Below, in pieces: positions 31,902 through 32,434 of a DNA stretch of 32,434 bases (position 1 is its first letter; each line of letters starts with the position of its first letter). This stretch comes from an uncultured Desulfobulbaceae bacterium (GTDB lineage Bacteria; Desulfobacterota; Desulfobulbia; Desulfobulbales; Desulfocapsaceae). The stretch spans positions 1 to 32,434 of the forward strand of contig CAITDH010000277.1 of NCBI GenBank assembly GCA_903891045.1, read 5' to 3'. Both the position numbers and the translations under genes were made by a program. The notes beneath the pieces are model-generated. The model was given only the letters and a program-made list of their open reading frames with translations. It searched no databases and was not told the DNA's origin.

Positions 31902-32434
31902 ATGATTATGATGCCGGCTCGACGCGATCTTGTCCTTCTTTTTACCCGTTACCCCGAACCTGGAAGGTGCAAGACCCGACTTATTCCGGCACTGGGACGG
32001 GATGGGGCCGCAGATCTCCACCGGGATATGACCCACCGGGTCCTTGCCCAACTGACCAAACTGGCAGCCATCCACCCACATCTCCTGGAGATCCACTACG
32101 ACGGTGGCACCGAGGAGCAGATGCGCTTATGGCTCGACGCGGGCCGCCACTACCGGCAGCAGGCAGATGGCGACATCGGCTGCCGGATGCAGGCTGCCAT
32201 CTGCCGTCACCAAAGCCGGATGCAACGACTGCTTCTCATCGGCTCCGACTGCCCGGACCTTACCGCCGAGATTCTGGAGGAGGCCTTTATTGCCCTAACC
32301 ACTCATGATCTTGTCCTGGGCCCGGCCTTTGATGGCGGCTACTACCTGATCGGAACGCGCCAGGAAAGCTCAAGTCTTATCTGCCGCACCCTGTTCCAGG
32401 ATATGCCATGGGGTACGGATGATGTGTACCCAAC
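31902..32434 (+). CDS. TIGR04282/DUF2064-type glycosyltransferase-like protein, cut by window end
   Basis: The first 177 residues of a gene that continues past the window. It has the GT-A-like fold of the TIGR04282/DUF2064 family: LLFTRYPEPGRCKTRL at about 12-27 (the nucleotide-binding start), GSDCPDL at 114-120 and LGPAFDGGYYLIG at 139-151. The family is annotated in some genomes as arsenosugar-type glycosyltransferase; the function here is unknown. The ATG at 31902 begins the frame; further in-frame ATGs at 31908 and 31911 are possible, and no strong ribosome-binding site is visible. It is divergent from the UPF0280 gene. Confidence 0.8.
   Translation, partial: MIMMPARRDLVLLFTRYPEPGRCKTRLIPALGRDGAADLHRDMTHRVLAQLTKLAAIHPHLLEIHYDGGTEEQMRLWLDAGRHYRQQADGDIGCRMQAAICRHQSRMQRLLLIGSDCPDLTAEILEEAFIALTTHDLVLGPAFDGGYYLIGTRQESSSLICRTLFQDMPWGTDDVYP

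Overview
The window reads as a chromosomal segment of a Gram-negative, anaerobic member of the Desulfobacterota, most likely near Desulfobulbales. The Gram-negative signs are a YidC with a large periplasmic domain, Lgt, a lipoprotein, and an outer-membrane barrel ending in Phe. The anaerobe signs are an HdrC/MvhD/MetV iron-sulfur cluster, an 11-haem cytochrome c and a SulP transporter. The lineage call is inference from gene content. I see no rRNA, tRNA, CRISPR array or complete insertion sequence.

Layout. 1-1236: AT-rich, with a doubtful small membrane ORF, a Sel1-repeat protein and a possible mobile-element remnant. 1237-6038: iron-containing alcohol dehydrogenase (+), SulP transporter (-), and one protein joining endonuclease III to exonuclease III (+). 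6081-9640: methyltransferase, mnmG and lgt, an operon on the minus strand. 9641-9979: a divergent regulatory region with a heptamer repeat array and a consensus sigma-70 promoter. 9980-15227: the conserved rpmH-rnpA-yidD-yidC-jag-mnmE cluster. 15302-18834: six minus-strand envelope genes (DUF4405-like membrane protein, beta-barrel, glycine-zipper lipoprotein, OB-fold-like secreted protein, two small secreted proteins). 19064-22278: hpt, sensor kinase and NtrC-type sigma-54 activator, an operon on the minus strand that lies directly upstream of the envelope genes. 22585-24310: HdrC-like protein, MvhD-like protein and MetV. 24694-26421: 11-haem cytochrome c. 26521-26707: a short mobile element (MITE) with terminal inverted repeats and an 8-bp target duplication. 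26836-31069: manC and phosphomannomutase, with an AT-rich creD between them. 31096-32434: a UPF0280 protein and, divergently, a glycosyltransferase-like gene cut by the window end.

How the parts may work together. The rpmH cluster supplies a ribosomal protein, RNase P protein, the membrane insertase and tRNA U34 modification (MnmE; its partner MnmG is in the divergent operon). A sigma-54-like promoter at 18903-18918 lies between the sigma-54 activator and the secreted-protein genes, so the two-component system may switch on the envelope cluster. HdrC/MvhD/MetV normally deliver electrons to methylene-tetrahydrofolate reductase, but neither metF nor hdrA/hdrB is present here. ManC and phosphomannomutase make GDP-mannose for surface polysaccharide. 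The items most worth a second look are the Nth-ExoIII fusion, the orphan HdrC-MvhD-MetV set, the sigma-54/envelope locus and the MITE.
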